Positions 15,298-22,910 of a stretch of DNA of 64,000 nucleotides are shown here, piece by piece. The notes beneath the pieces are model-generated. The model worked only from the letters and a program-made list of their open reading frames with translations. It did not search any database and had not been told where the DNA came from. Source of the DNA: Chloroflexota bacterium (GTDB taxonomy: Bacteria > Chloroflexota > Dehalococcoidia > DSTF01 > RBG-16-68-14); assembly GCA_029262675.1 (NCBI GenBank), contig JAJCYW010000010.1, positions 255,166 through 319,165 of the forward strand, read 5' to 3'. Made by a program: the position numbers and the translations under genes. Each line of letters begins with the position of its first letter. Within the stretch, counting starts at the first letter, position 1.

Positions 15298-16833
15298 ATG
15301 CTAACGGTCATCATCGTAGGCGTCGTGATCGGTGCTTTCGCGCTCGCGGTAGGAGCCATACTCGGATACCTGTCGAAGGTCCGGGTGAGCAAGGGCCAGG
15401 TAGAGGGGGCTGAACGAACCGCCGCCGCTATCTTAGAAGAAGCAAAGGCGAAGCAGAGGGAAACGCTTCTTGAAGCCAAAGAGGAGGCGATCCGGCTACG
15501 CAGCCAGGGAGAGACAGAGCTCAAAAGCAGGCGGGACGATGTCCAGCGGCTGGAGCAGCGCGTAGCTAGTAAGGAAGAAGGCCTAGACCGCAAGCTCGAA
15601 GCGCACGAGCGTCGCGAACGAGAGAACGAACAGCAACGAGAACAGATTAAGCAGGAACGGACAGAGCTAGAAGACTTACGACAGAATCAGATCAAGGAAA
15701 TTGAACGGGTGGCAGGCCTCACCGCCGCGGAGGCGCGTGAACTGCTGCTGACAGAGCTAGACACCGAGATCCGGGACGACGCCGCCCGGCGGCTCCGCTT
15801 GGTGGAAGCCGAGTTGAAGGAGGATTCGGAGCGTCGCTCGCGCGAGATCCTCTCAGCGACGATGCAGCGTCTGACCTCGGACGTCGTCGGCGAAACCACA
15901 GTCTCCGTCGTACCCATCCCCAGCGACGAAATGAAGGGCCGCATCATCGGCCGCGAAGGGCGCAACATCCGCGCGCTGGAAGCCGCCACGGGCGTCGACC
16001 TGATCATCGATGACACGCCGGACGCCGTTGCGCTCGCCTGCTTCGACCCGGTGCGGCGAGAGATCGCCCGAGTCGCGCTCACCCGGCTCGTCCAGGACGG
16101 GCGCATCCATCCTACGCGGGTGGAGGAGATGGTGGAGAAGGCCCGCCAGGAAGTGCAGAAGACCATCGAGGAATCGGGCGAAGAGGCCGCCGTGCTGGCC
16201 AAATGCTCGGGCATCCACCCGGAGATCCTGAAGACGTTTGGACGGTTGAAGTTCCGCACGTCGTACGGCCAGAACCAGCTGCAGCACGCCGTTGAGAGCG
16301 CGCACATCGCCGGCATGTTGGCGACTGAAATGAAGGCGAATGTGGACGTCAGCCGCCGCGGCGCGCTGCTCCACGACCTGGGCAAGGCAATCGACCACGA
16401 TGTCGAAGGCACGCACGCGCTGCTCGGCGCGGAGCTGGCCAAACGTTTCAAGGTCAAGCCGGAGGTCATCCACTGCATCGAAGCCCACCACGACGAGGTG
16501 GAGGCGACGACCGTGGAGGCCGTGATCGTGCAGATCGCCGATGCAATCAGCGGGGCGCGTCCGGGCGCCCGGCAGGAGACGCTGGAGTTCTACATCAAGC
16601 GCCTCGAGGCGCTTGAAGGCGTCGCCAACGATTTCGACGGCGTCGAGAAGGCGTTCGCGATCCAGGCCGGCCGAGAGGTGCGCGTCATCGTCAAGCCGGA
16701 GGCGATCGACGACGTAGACGCCATGCGCCTCGCCCGCGACGTTAGCAAGAAGATCGAAGAGACGCTCCAGTACCCCGGCCAGATCAAGGTCACTGTCGTC
16801 CGCGAGACGCGGGCTGTTGAGTATGCGCGCTAG
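15298..16833 (+). CDS. rny: Ribonuclease Y
   Basis: Membrane-anchored endoribonuclease that starts mRNA decay. The 511-aa protein shows the full family layout: N-terminal membrane helix (about 3-22), a long charged coiled coil (about 35-190), a KH domain with G-R-I-I-G-R-E-G-R-N-I-R near 215, and an HD domain with H-D-L-G-K-A (His359-Asp360). The C-terminal V-T-V-x-R-E-T-R-A-V-E-Y-A is also typical. The ATG at 15298 is used; a TTG two codons earlier is possible. ymdB follows, an association seen in many bacteria where YmdB affects RNase Y-dependent processes. Confidence 0.96.
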   Translation: MLTVIIVGVVIGAFALAVGAILGYLSKVRVSKGQVEGAERTAAAILEEAKAKQRETLLEAKEEAIRLRSQGETELKSRRDDVQRLEQRVASKEEGLDRKLEAHERRERENEQQREQIKQERTELEDLRQNQIKEIERVAGLTAAEARELLLTELDTEIRDDAARRLRLVEAELKEDSERRSREILSATMQRLTSDVVGETTVSVVPIPSDEMKGRIIGREGRNIRALEAATGVDLIIDDTPDAVALACFDPVRREIARVALTRLVQDGRIHPTRVEEMVEKARQEVQKTIEESGEEAAVLAKCSGIHPEILKTFGRLKFRTSYGQNQLQHAVESAHIAGMLATEMKANVDVSRRGALLHDLGKAIDHDVEGTHALLGAELAKRFKVKPEVIHCIEAHHDEVEATTVEAVIVQIADAISGARPGARQETLEFYIKRLEALEGVANDFDGVEKAFAIQAGREVRVIVKPEAIDDVDAMRLARDVSKKIEETLQYPGQIKVTVVRETRAVEYAR

Positions 16834-16890
16834 CGCGGCCCGTTCCGGGCCGCTAGCGCGGAGCAGAAGGCTGCGTAGCAGCCTTCTGCT
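16826..16890. other. Two tandem hairpins between rny and ymdB
   Basis: The first (16826-16860) overlaps the rny stop: CGGCCCG/CGGGCCG plus CGCGCTAG/CTAGCGCG with a 2-base bulge. The second is a perfect 13-bp stem, AGCAGAAGGCTGC (16862-16874), loop GTA, GCAGCCTTCTGCT (16878-16890). Neither is followed by a T-tract. They may protect or end the rny message. Confidence 0.6.
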
Positions 16891-16957
16891 ATGCTCTCCG
16901 GCGCATTGCGCCGAACAGCCGCGCGCCAGCGCGGCCTAGAATCGAGCCCGGAACGCG

Positions 16958-17740
16958 TTGAACGTTCTCATGATCGGTGATGTGGTTGGTAAGCCCGGCC
17001 GCCGCACGGTGGCCGCGCTGCTGCCGGAGTTGCGCCGCGAGCTCGAAGTCGACCTCGTAGTCGCGAACGGGGAGAACGCCGCGGCTGGGCGGGGCCTGAC
17101 CGAATCGACCGCGCAGGCCCTGTTTGACGCCGGTGTGGACGTGGTGACGTCCGGCAACCATATCTGGGACAACAAGGACATTCTGGGCGCGCTGGACCAG
17201 GAGCGGCCGATCTTGAGGCCGCTCAACTATCCGGCCGTCACGCCCGGCCGCGGCCTGCTGACGCAGGGCGGCGTGACCGTGATCAACCTCCAGGGCCGCA
17301 CGTTCATGCCCGCCATCGACTGCCCGTTCAAGGCCGTCGACGCCGCGCTGGAGGAGCTACCGGACGGTGCGACTGTCGTCGTGGACATGCATTGCGAGGC
17401 GACGAGCGAGAAGCAGGCGATGGGCCGCTATCTGGACGGGCGCGTCGCCGCCGTCGCCGGCACGCACACGCACGTGCCGACGGCGGATGCGCAACTCTTC
17501 CCGCGCGGCACGGCCTTCGTTACCGACCTCGGCATGGTGGGGCCAGTCGACTCGATTATCGGCAACGAGATCGAACCGGCGATTTCTAGATTCCTGACTG
17601 GCATGCCGACGCGCTTTCCCGTGGCCGAGCGGAGCGCGAAGGTGCAGTTCAACTCGGCCCTGATCGAGATCGACGAAGCGACGGGCCGCGCACGCGGCAT
17701 CCGTCGCGTGGATAGGGAGTACAACGTTCATGGTGAGTAG
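16958..17740 (+). CDS. ymdB: YmdB-type metallophosphoesterase (cyclic nucleotide phosphodiesterase family)
   Basis: A 260-aa calcineurin-like phosphoesterase of the YmdB family, which hydrolyses 2',3'- and 3',5'-cyclic nucleotides and controls developmental choices in Bacillus. Metal-binding motifs appear in order: G-D-V-V-G-K-P-G-R (7-15), N-G-E-N (37-40), S-G-N-H-I-W-D (65-71), D-M-H-C-E-A-T-S-E-K (about 143-152) and G-T-H-T-H-V-P-T-A-D (about 168-177). The start is a TTG at 16958, the only start that keeps the first motif. The 3' end overlaps the next gene by 11 bp. Confidence 0.93.
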   Translation: MNVLMIGDVVGKPGRRTVAALLPELRRELEVDLVVANGENAAAGRGLTESTAQALFDAGVDVVTSGNHIWDNKDILGALDQERPILRPLNYPAVTPGRGLLTQGGVTVINLQGRTFMPAIDCPFKAVDAALEELPDGATVVVDMHCEATSEKQAMGRYLDGRVAAVAGTHTHVPTADAQLFPRGTAFVTDLGMVGPVDSIIGNEIEPAISRFLTGMPTRFPVAERSAKVQFNSALIEIDEATGRARGIRRVDREYNVHGE

Positions 17741-18578
17741 AGGCGATTTCCATTGCCACAGCACCGCGTCGGACGGCATTCTGTCGCCGGCCGACGTGGT
17801 GAAGCTTGCGTACGAGCAGGGCGTGCGCGTGCTGGCGCTGACGGACCACGACTCGACGGAGGGCATCGCGGAGGCGCGGGAGGCCGCGGCGCAGTACGAG
17901 GACTTGACACTGATCCCCGGCGTCGAGATGGGCACCGATATCCCCGGCGACGAGGTCCACGTGCTGGGCTTCTACCTGGAGCCGGACGACGCTGGCCTGC
18001 AAGAGACGCTGGCGAAGCTGCGCGAGGGCCGCAAGGGTCGCGGTGAAGGCATCGTCAACAAGCTGCGCGAGATGGGCATCGACGTCACGTGGGAGCAGGT
18101 CAAGCGCTTCGCCGGAGACGGCGCGGTAGGCCGCCCGCATGTGGCGCAGGCGCTCGTCGAGGGCGGCCACGTCAAGGACGTGAAGGAGGCGTTCGATAAG
18201 TACATCGCCCGCAACGGCCCGGCCTACGTCGAACGCGAGAAGATGACGCCGGCCGAGGCGGTCGCGACGATCGCTCGCTTGGGCGGCGTTCCCTGCATCG
18301 CCCACCCGCGCGACCTCGACGGCCTGGACGGCGTCCTGGCCGAACTCAAGGAGGCCGGGCTCGTCGGCATGGAGGTCTACTACAAGGACTACGAGCCGGC
18401 AGACGTGGAGCGGCTGCGGCAGGCGGCCGAGAAGTTCGGCCTGGTACCGTGGGGCGGCAGCGACTACCACGGCCTGCACGGCCCAAATGAACCGCTGCCC
18501 GGCAACATGCACACGCCGCTGCCTGACGCGTCTATCGATACGCTGCTGGAGCTGGGCCGGGCGCGCGCCGGCGGTTAG
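17730..18578 (+). CDS. PHP-domain phosphoesterase (TrpH/RNase AM-like)
   Basis: A 282-aa PHP hydrolase. Metal ligands are visible in D-F-H-C-H-S-T-A-S-D-G (His8, His10, Asp15), L-T-D-H-D-S, P-G-V-E, A-H-P and G-S-D-Y-H-G near residue 247. The order matches YciV/TrpH proteins, which in E. coli act on 3',5'-bisphosphonucleotides and as a 5'-3' exonuclease on RNA ends. Beside rny and ymdB, a role in RNA turnover is reasonable but inferred. Its ATG lies 11 bp inside ymdB, so it is co-transcribed. Confidence 0.88.
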   Translation: MVSRGDFHCHSTASDGILSPADVVKLAYEQGVRVLALTDHDSTEGIAEAREAAAQYEDLTLIPGVEMGTDIPGDEVHVLGFYLEPDDAGLQETLAKLREGRKGRGEGIVNKLREMGIDVTWEQVKRFAGDGAVGRPHVAQALVEGGHVKDVKEAFDKYIARNGPAYVEREKMTPAEAVATIARLGGVPCIAHPRDLDGLDGVLAELKEAGLVGMEVYYKDYEPADVERLRQAAEKFGLVPWGGSDYHGLHGPNEPLPGNMHTPLPDASIDTLLELGRARAGG

Positions 18579-18602
18579 ACGCCCGGGGTTTCCCATATCG
18601 CT

Positions 18603-19106
18603 ATGCAGTGCGCGCAGCATCCGTCCACCGAAACGGAACTGGCGTGCGGCAAGTGCGAGACGCCTATCTGCCCCAAGTGCCTTGTGTACACGCCGGTCGG
18701 CACGCGCTGCCGTAGCTGCGCAAACCTCCGCCGCCTCCCTATCTACAACATCTCCGCGGGACAGATGGTACGCGGCGCGGGCGCGGCGCTCGTCGCCGGC
18801 ACGGCGCTGGGCGCCCTCTGGGGCGCGCTGCTGCCGTTCACGCTCTCGTTCTTCTTCGGGCTGGCCGTCGGCTTTGGGGTCGGCTACTGCGGCGGTGAAG
18901 CCGTCAGCATCGCCGCGAACAGAAAGATTGGCTTGCCGCTGCAGGTGCTGGCCGGCGCCGCCGTCGTGATCGCCTACGTCGTCCGCAGCGCGATCCTCGC
19001 TTCGGAGTTTCGCAACGTCGCCCTAATCGACATCGTGACTGACGATGTCCTCGGATACATCTCTGTCGCGGTGGGCCTCTTCGTGGCGGTGGGGCGGGTG
19101 CGTTAA
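18603..19106 (+). CDS. B-box-type zinc-finger membrane protein
   Basis: A 167-aa protein. Residues 3-40 hold a B-box-like zinc binding pattern: C-A-Q-H-P, then C-G-K-C, C-P-K-C and C-R-S-C. After it come three or four hydrophobic helices (about 55-75, 78-98, 115-133 and 143-163) with many Gly and Ala. Bacterial B-box/rhomboid-like membrane proteins have this arrangement, but no protease motif is visible here. It follows the PHP gene by 24 bp and probably belongs to the same transcript. Function unknown. Confidence 0.75.
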   Translation: MQCAQHPSTETELACGKCETPICPKCLVYTPVGTRCRSCANLRRLPIYNISAGQMVRGAGAALVAGTALGALWGALLPFTLSFFFGLAVGFGVGYCGGEAVSIAANRKIGLPLQVLAGAAVVIAYVVRSAILASEFRNVALIDIVTDDVLGYISVAVGLFVAVGRVR

Positions 19107-19125
19107 TGCTGCCCGGGCAGCCAAT

Positions 19126-19194
19126 GGCTTCTGCAGGAAGACACCTACGGCTTCTGCAGGAAGACGCCTACGGCTTCTGCAGGAAGACGCCTAC
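19126..19194. repeat. Three tandem 23-bp repeats
   Basis: GGCTTCTGCAGGAAGAC(A/G)CCTAC occurs at 19126, 19149 and 19172, the last two identical. Each holds a CTTC-TGCAG-GAAG near-palindrome. A fourth partial copy starts at 19195. It lies between converging genes. Confidence 0.9.
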
Positions 19195-19201
19195 GGCTGC
19201 G

Positions 19202-19465
19202 CTAGGGCAGGAAGAACGACAGTACAAGGATCGTCGCAATGGCGACGGCCGCGAGCAGAAGGATGCGCTGGACGTCCCTGCGCACGTAGCTGTAATCGAC
19301 GGTGGAGGCGCGTCGGACGACACGCTCCTTCTTCGCCTCGGTGGAACCGGGCGGCGCCACCGCCACCGGCGCGGCGACGATGCGCGCGGCCTGCGGCGTC
19401 GCGGGCGGCGCGGCCTGGCGGCTGGCCCGCTTGCGTCCTCTCCGTGGTGTCTTGCCCTTCGGCAT
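19202..19465 (-). CDS. Small single-helix membrane protein
   Basis: An 87-aa protein: Lys/Arg-rich start (K-T-P-R-R-G-R-K-R-A-S-R), Ala/Pro linker, then D-Y-S-Y-V-R-R-D-V-Q-R-I leading into one C-terminal membrane helix (about 68-86). The layout suggests a cytoplasmic basic tail anchored at the membrane. The ATG at 19465 is preferred to an upstream in-frame ATG at 19537 because GGGAGGG lies 8-14 bases before it and the earlier segment is poor coding sequence. Not recognised further. Confidence 0.6.
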   Translation of the reverse strand: MPKGKTPRRGRKRASRQAAPPATPQAARIVAAPVAVAPPGSTEAKKERVVRRASTVDYSYVRRDVQRILLLAAVAIATILVLSFFLP

Positions 19466-19623
19466 TCCGGTTGACCCTCCCGCGCCTTGAAATATAGGCG
19501 CACTCCGATTATACGCGTACGGCGCCCGTACGCGCACGGGCGTCGCCCGTCGAGTCCGCGCGTGCTACACTTGCCAGCCCACGGCATCGGAAGATATCGA
19601 CGCTCTCTATAGGAAGATTCGGA

Positions 19624-20529
19624 ATGGAGCTCAAACAAGTTGAGGCCTTTCTGGCCGTGGCTGCACACAGCAGCTTCAGTCGCGCCGCCGGAGCGCTCCA
19701 TCTCACGCAGCCTTCGGTGACGGCGCGGATCCAGGCGCTGGAGCGCGAGCTTGGCCAGCCGCTGTTCCAACGCACCGGTCGCGGCGTCACGTTAACGGAG
19801 GTGGGGGAATCCTACCTGCCGTTCGCGCAGCGGGTGGCCAAGGCGCTCCAGGACGGCCGTGACGCCGTGCTATCGCTGGGGCGGCTGGAGTTGGGCACGC
19901 TGCGTTTGGCCGCGGCGCCCAGCGTTGGCGCCTACGTGTTGCCGGAGCTGCTGAAAGTGTACGGCTCGCGGTATCCAGGGCTGGACGTCTCCGTGAGGAC
20001 GGCGTACGACGACCGCGTGATCCAGATGGTCCTGTCTGATGATGTGGACGTGGCCTTGGACAGCGCGTCCACGCATCCGGACTGCGTCACGGTACCGCTC
20101 TACGATGAGGAGACCGCCCTGGTCTGCGGGCGCGACGGCGAACTGGCGCAGGCGGTCGCGGCCGTGCCGGCGGCCGAGATCGCGGAGCGCGGGCTGATCC
20201 TGGTCAACCGCCGGTCGCGTCTGACCACGTTAGCGCTGGACGCGCTGCGCCAGGCGGGCGCGAGCGGTTCGTCCGCGATCGACGTGGACGGCATGGAGGC
20301 GGCGAAAGAGATGGCGGCGCAAGGACTGGGGGTAGCTGTGCTGCCTGTGGTGGCGGTGAGACGTGAGCTGGAGCGTGGCGAGCTGCATCGAGTGACGGTG
20401 GCCGGCCTGCAGTTACCGCGAACCAAGATCGCGCTGATCCACCGGCGCGGCAGGACCCTCAGCGCCGCGGCCCAGGCGTTCGTCGACCTGCTGGAGGAGC
20501 ATTTCGGCGTTCGCGTCAGCGACACCTAG
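19624..20529 (+). CDS. LysR-family transcriptional regulator
   Basis: A 301-aa LysR-type regulator. The N-terminal winged helix-turn-helix is clear: L-x-Q-V-E-A-F-L-A-V-A, S-F-S-R-A-A, L-T-Q-P-S-V-T-A-R-I-Q-A-L-E and L-F-Q-R-T-G-R-G-V-x-L-T. Residues 90-300 are the periplasmic-binding-type effector domain (G-x-L-R-L-A-A-A-P-S-V-G-A-Y-V-L-P at the start). It resembles the CysL/CbbR branch, but no target operon is beside it; the neighbour on the right is nfo in convergent orientation. GGAAG lies a few bases before the ATG. Effector and target are unknown. Confidence 0.9.
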   Translation: MELKQVEAFLAVAAHSSFSRAAGALHLTQPSVTARIQALERELGQPLFQRTGRGVTLTEVGESYLPFAQRVAKALQDGRDAVLSLGRLELGTLRLAAAPSVGAYVLPELLKVYGSRYPGLDVSVRTAYDDRVIQMVLSDDVDVALDSASTHPDCVTVPLYDEETALVCGRDGELAQAVAAVPAAEIAERGLILVNRRSRLTTLALDALRQAGASGSSAIDVDGMEAAKEMAAQGLGVAVLPVVAVRRELERGELHRVTVAGLQLPRTKIALIHRRGRTLSAAAQAFVDLLEEHFGVRVSDT

Positions 20530-20567
20530 ATCGTCGACACGCTCAGCGTTCGCGTATGCGAACCCGC

Positions 20568-21422
20568 CTAGCTCGCGCCCACCTTCTTCCGGATCCGCTT
20601 GAGGAGATCGACGTTCGGCTTATCCGGCCCCTCGCCCTCCAGGCCGGGCACCTCCAACAGCAGCGGCTGCTCCGCGAACGCCGGGTGGGCGAGGATCGCC
20701 TCGAACCCGGCGCGGCCGATGTGGCCCTTGCCGATGTTCTCGTGCCGGTCTACGCCGCCGCCAAGCGGGATCTTGGAGTCGTTTGCGTGGACGGCGACGA
20801 GTCTGTCGAGGCCGACCTCCTTGTCGAACTCCTTCATCGCCTTGGCAAGCTCCTTTTCGTCGGCCAGGTTGTAGCCGGCCGCGTAGGCATGCTCCGTATC
20901 GAGGCAGACCTTGAGCCGCGGGCGGTTGGTCTTGCGAATGATCGCGCCCAGCTCGCTGAACTTGGACCCGACGCTGCCGCCCTGCCCGGCGCTATTCTCC
21001 AGCACGATCCAGACGTCGTCGGGCGTGTCCTTCAGCACCAGCTTGAGCGCCTTCACCATCTGCGGCAGGCGGGTCTCGAATCCGGCGCCTTTGTGCGAAC
21101 CGACGTGGAAGATCACGCCCTGGGCACCGATCGCCGATGCGAGTTGGAGGTCGCCAGTGAGCGCGTCGGTCGACTTCTTGAGCTGCTCCTCGCTGTCCGT
21201 CGCGAGGTTGATCAGATAGGGGCCGTGGAGGAACACTGGCTCGATACCTGTCTCCGCAATGCCGGCGCGAAAGGCCTCACACTCTTCTTCACGGATCGTG
21301 CGGCGGCGCCACGTCTGCGGCGGCGCTCCGAAGATCTGGATCGCCTCCGCGCCGATCGCCTGCGCGCGCTCGAACGCGGTTGTGAGCCCGCCCGACGACC
21401 CGACGTGTGCGCCGATCTTCAT
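20568..21422 (-). CDS. nfo: Endonuclease IV (AP endonuclease)
   Basis: Cleaves DNA 5' to abasic sites in base excision repair, using three zinc ions in a TIM barrel. The 284-aa protein has the expected length and motifs: K-I-G-A-H-V-G-S-S-G-G-L at the start, F-H-V-G-S-H-K-G, E-N-S-A-G-Q-G, C-L-D-T-E-H-A-Y-A-A-G-Y (family usually C-H), H-A-N-D-S-K and V-D-R-H-E-N-I-G-x-G-H-I-G. The ATG has GAAAGGAA upstream. Monocistronic by position, between LysR and an exported-protein gene. Confidence 0.95.
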   Translation of the reverse strand: MKIGAHVGSSGGLTTAFERAQAIGAEAIQIFGAPPQTWRRRTIREEECEAFRAGIAETGIEPVFLHGPYLINLATDSEEQLKKSTDALTGDLQLASAIGAQGVIFHVGSHKGAGFETRLPQMVKALKLVLKDTPDDVWIVLENSAGQGGSVGSKFSELGAIIRKTNRPRLKVCLDTEHAYAAGYNLADEKELAKAMKEFDKEVGLDRLVAVHANDSKIPLGGGVDRHENIGKGHIGRAGFEAILAHPAFAEQPLLLEVPGLEGEGPDKPNVDLLKRIRKKVGAS

Positions 21423-21497
21423 GTCGCGATTCCTTTCGCTCTCCTCGTATCGTGGGTAGCCCGTGACAGTATAACGTTGAGGCCGGCGTCTGGCCTC

Positions 21498-21525
21498 TTG
21501 ACAGCCTTTGGAGGGCGAGTATACT
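21498..21525 (+). promoter_or_regulatory. Strong promoter of the duplicated-domain exported protein
   Basis: -35 TTGACA (21498-21503), 16-bp spacer and -10 TATACT (21520-21525), 31 bp before the ATG. Confidence 0.7.
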
Positions 21526-21556
21526 TGTCGCGTCTGACTGGCGAAAGTGTACTGGT

Positions 21557-22330
21557 ATGAAGAAACAACTTGGCATGATACTCGTAGTCATCGCGCTTAC
21601 CGTGGCAGTGTTGGCTCACGTCGGCGCGCCACCGGTCGCACCGCACCCATCCGCCCATGCGCAGACCGAATTCGTGGTGACGAACAATTCCGGCTCCACC
21701 GCCGGCTTCCTCCACGTCCAAAGCTACACAAGCTTCTCCGGCGTGCCGACTGCGCAGCCGGCTGCGTGCGGCGTGCCTACATTTTCGACTGGGTTCGAGT
21801 ACAGGGAGGTAATCTGGCCCAGCCCGTGCGTTGGTCCGGGTGAGAGCGTGACGTTCGACGTGCCCGGTAACTTCGTATTGCTCAACTATTACTGGGCGCC
21901 AAGCCCTCCAGTTGTATCGGCCGTCAATAACACTCAATCCGCGGCCTTCGGACTGACGATCAAGGCCGGGTGGTTCTTCATAGGCTACGTGCTCGTCCAG
22001 AATGCGCCCGGCTGTCCGAATCCAAGCATCGACTATCCCGCGAGCGGCGAGATTGGCCTCAGGTGGCCTTCTGCATGTGTCGATCCGGGCGAGAAGGTCT
22101 CGGTGCATCTGGGCACGATGCACGCCGTCACCAGTGCGCCATACAACTGGAACGCTCCGGTCGGCGGTACGACCACCCTCGCTCCGGACGTAGACGCGTC
22201 GGCTCTCGTGCAGCCTGACTCTGCAGGACTTGAACGAAATCGGGCGCTCGCGGTCATCGCCTTCGCGCTCGTGGCGCTTTCACTCGCCGGCGGGCTGAGC
22301 TGGTTCGCGATACAACGCAGAAACGTCTAA
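21557..22330 (+). CDS. Exported, C-terminally anchored protein with internal duplication
   Basis: A 257-aa protein of no recognised family. It has a signal peptide (about 1-36, ending A-H-A-Q), an exported region and a C-terminal membrane helix (about 232-252) followed by Q-R-R-N-V. The exported part appears to be two related modules: one with E-V-I-W-P-S-P-C-V-G-P-G-E-S-V-T-F-D-V and one with G-L-R-W-P-S-A-C-V-D-P-G-E-K-V-S-V-H-L. Each has a second cysteine upstream, so two disulfide-stabilised beta domains are likely. It has its own strong promoter, so it may be an abundant surface protein. Confidence 0.65.
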   Translation: MKKQLGMILVVIALTVAVLAHVGAPPVAPHPSAHAQTEFVVTNNSGSTAGFLHVQSYTSFSGVPTAQPAACGVPTFSTGFEYREVIWPSPCVGPGESVTFDVPGNFVLLNYYWAPSPPVVSAVNNTQSAAFGLTIKAGWFFIGYVLVQNAPGCPNPSIDYPASGEIGLRWPSACVDPGEKVSVHLGTMHAVTSAPYNWNAPVGGTTTLAPDVDASALVQPDSAGLERNRALAVIAFALVALSLAGGLSWFAIQRRNV

Positions 22331-22466
22331 GAACGAGCTACGTCACTCGACGCGGCCCATGCTACGTGGTGTTGATCTCACAACCGCTTGCCCCGCTGCG
22401 GGGCGTCCGTCTATCCTGAACTCACTCCGTATTTCACCAAACAAGAGCGAGGGGAGGGAGCCAGAC

Positions 22467-22910
22467 ATGAGGTGGCAGGGCAGCGTAGTTTCGATCAACA
22501 TCGCGCCGGCTTCCGGTGAGCCGATGCAGTCGGTCGACCGGATCGACGCCGTGGCGGGCAAGGGCTTGACGGGTGACCGCTACTTCGGCGACGCAGATTC
22601 CATGCAGCTCACGCTGATCGAATCGGAAACGATCGAGAGCATGGAACAGGAGGTCGGCGTCAAGCTGGCCTACGCCGACGCCCGCCGCAACATCGTCACG
22701 AAGGGCGTTTCGCTCAACGACCTCGTCGATCAGGAGTTCACCGTCGGCGGCGTGACCGTTCGCGGCGTGCGGTTGAGTGAACCGTGCCAGCACTTGGCCG
22801 ACCTGACAGACCAAAAGGTGCTGAAGGGCCTGGCACACAAGGGCGGCCTGAAGGCCGAGATCCTCACGGACGGCTGGATCGCCGTTGGAGAGTCCGTGCG
22901 AGGACAGTGA
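22467..22910 (+). CDS. MOSC-domain protein
   Basis: A 147-aa protein made almost wholly of a MOSC domain, the beta-barrel found at the C-terminus of molybdenum cofactor sulfurases. Motifs: G-L-T-G-D-R-Y-F, L-T-L-I-E-S-E, A-R-R-N-I-V-T-K-G-V-S-L-N and, near the end, L-S-E-P-C-Q-H-L with the conserved cysteine. The ATG at 22467 has GGGAGGGAG before it. Its stop overlaps the start of the aldehyde oxidoreductase gene (GTGA), so the proteins are made together; a role in sulfur or pterin-cofactor handling for that enzyme is a reasonable inference. Confidence 0.9.
   Translation: MRWQGSVVSINIAPASGEPMQSVDRIDAVAGKGLTGDRYFGDADSMQLTLIESETIESMEQEVGVKLAYADARRNIVTKGVSLNDLVDQEFTVGGVTVRGVRLSEPCQHLADLTDQKVLKGLAHKGGLKAEILTDGWIAVGESVRGQ

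Noticed and set aside
19126..19194. CRISPR array
   Set aside because: The units are directly tandem without spacers and no cas genes are present.
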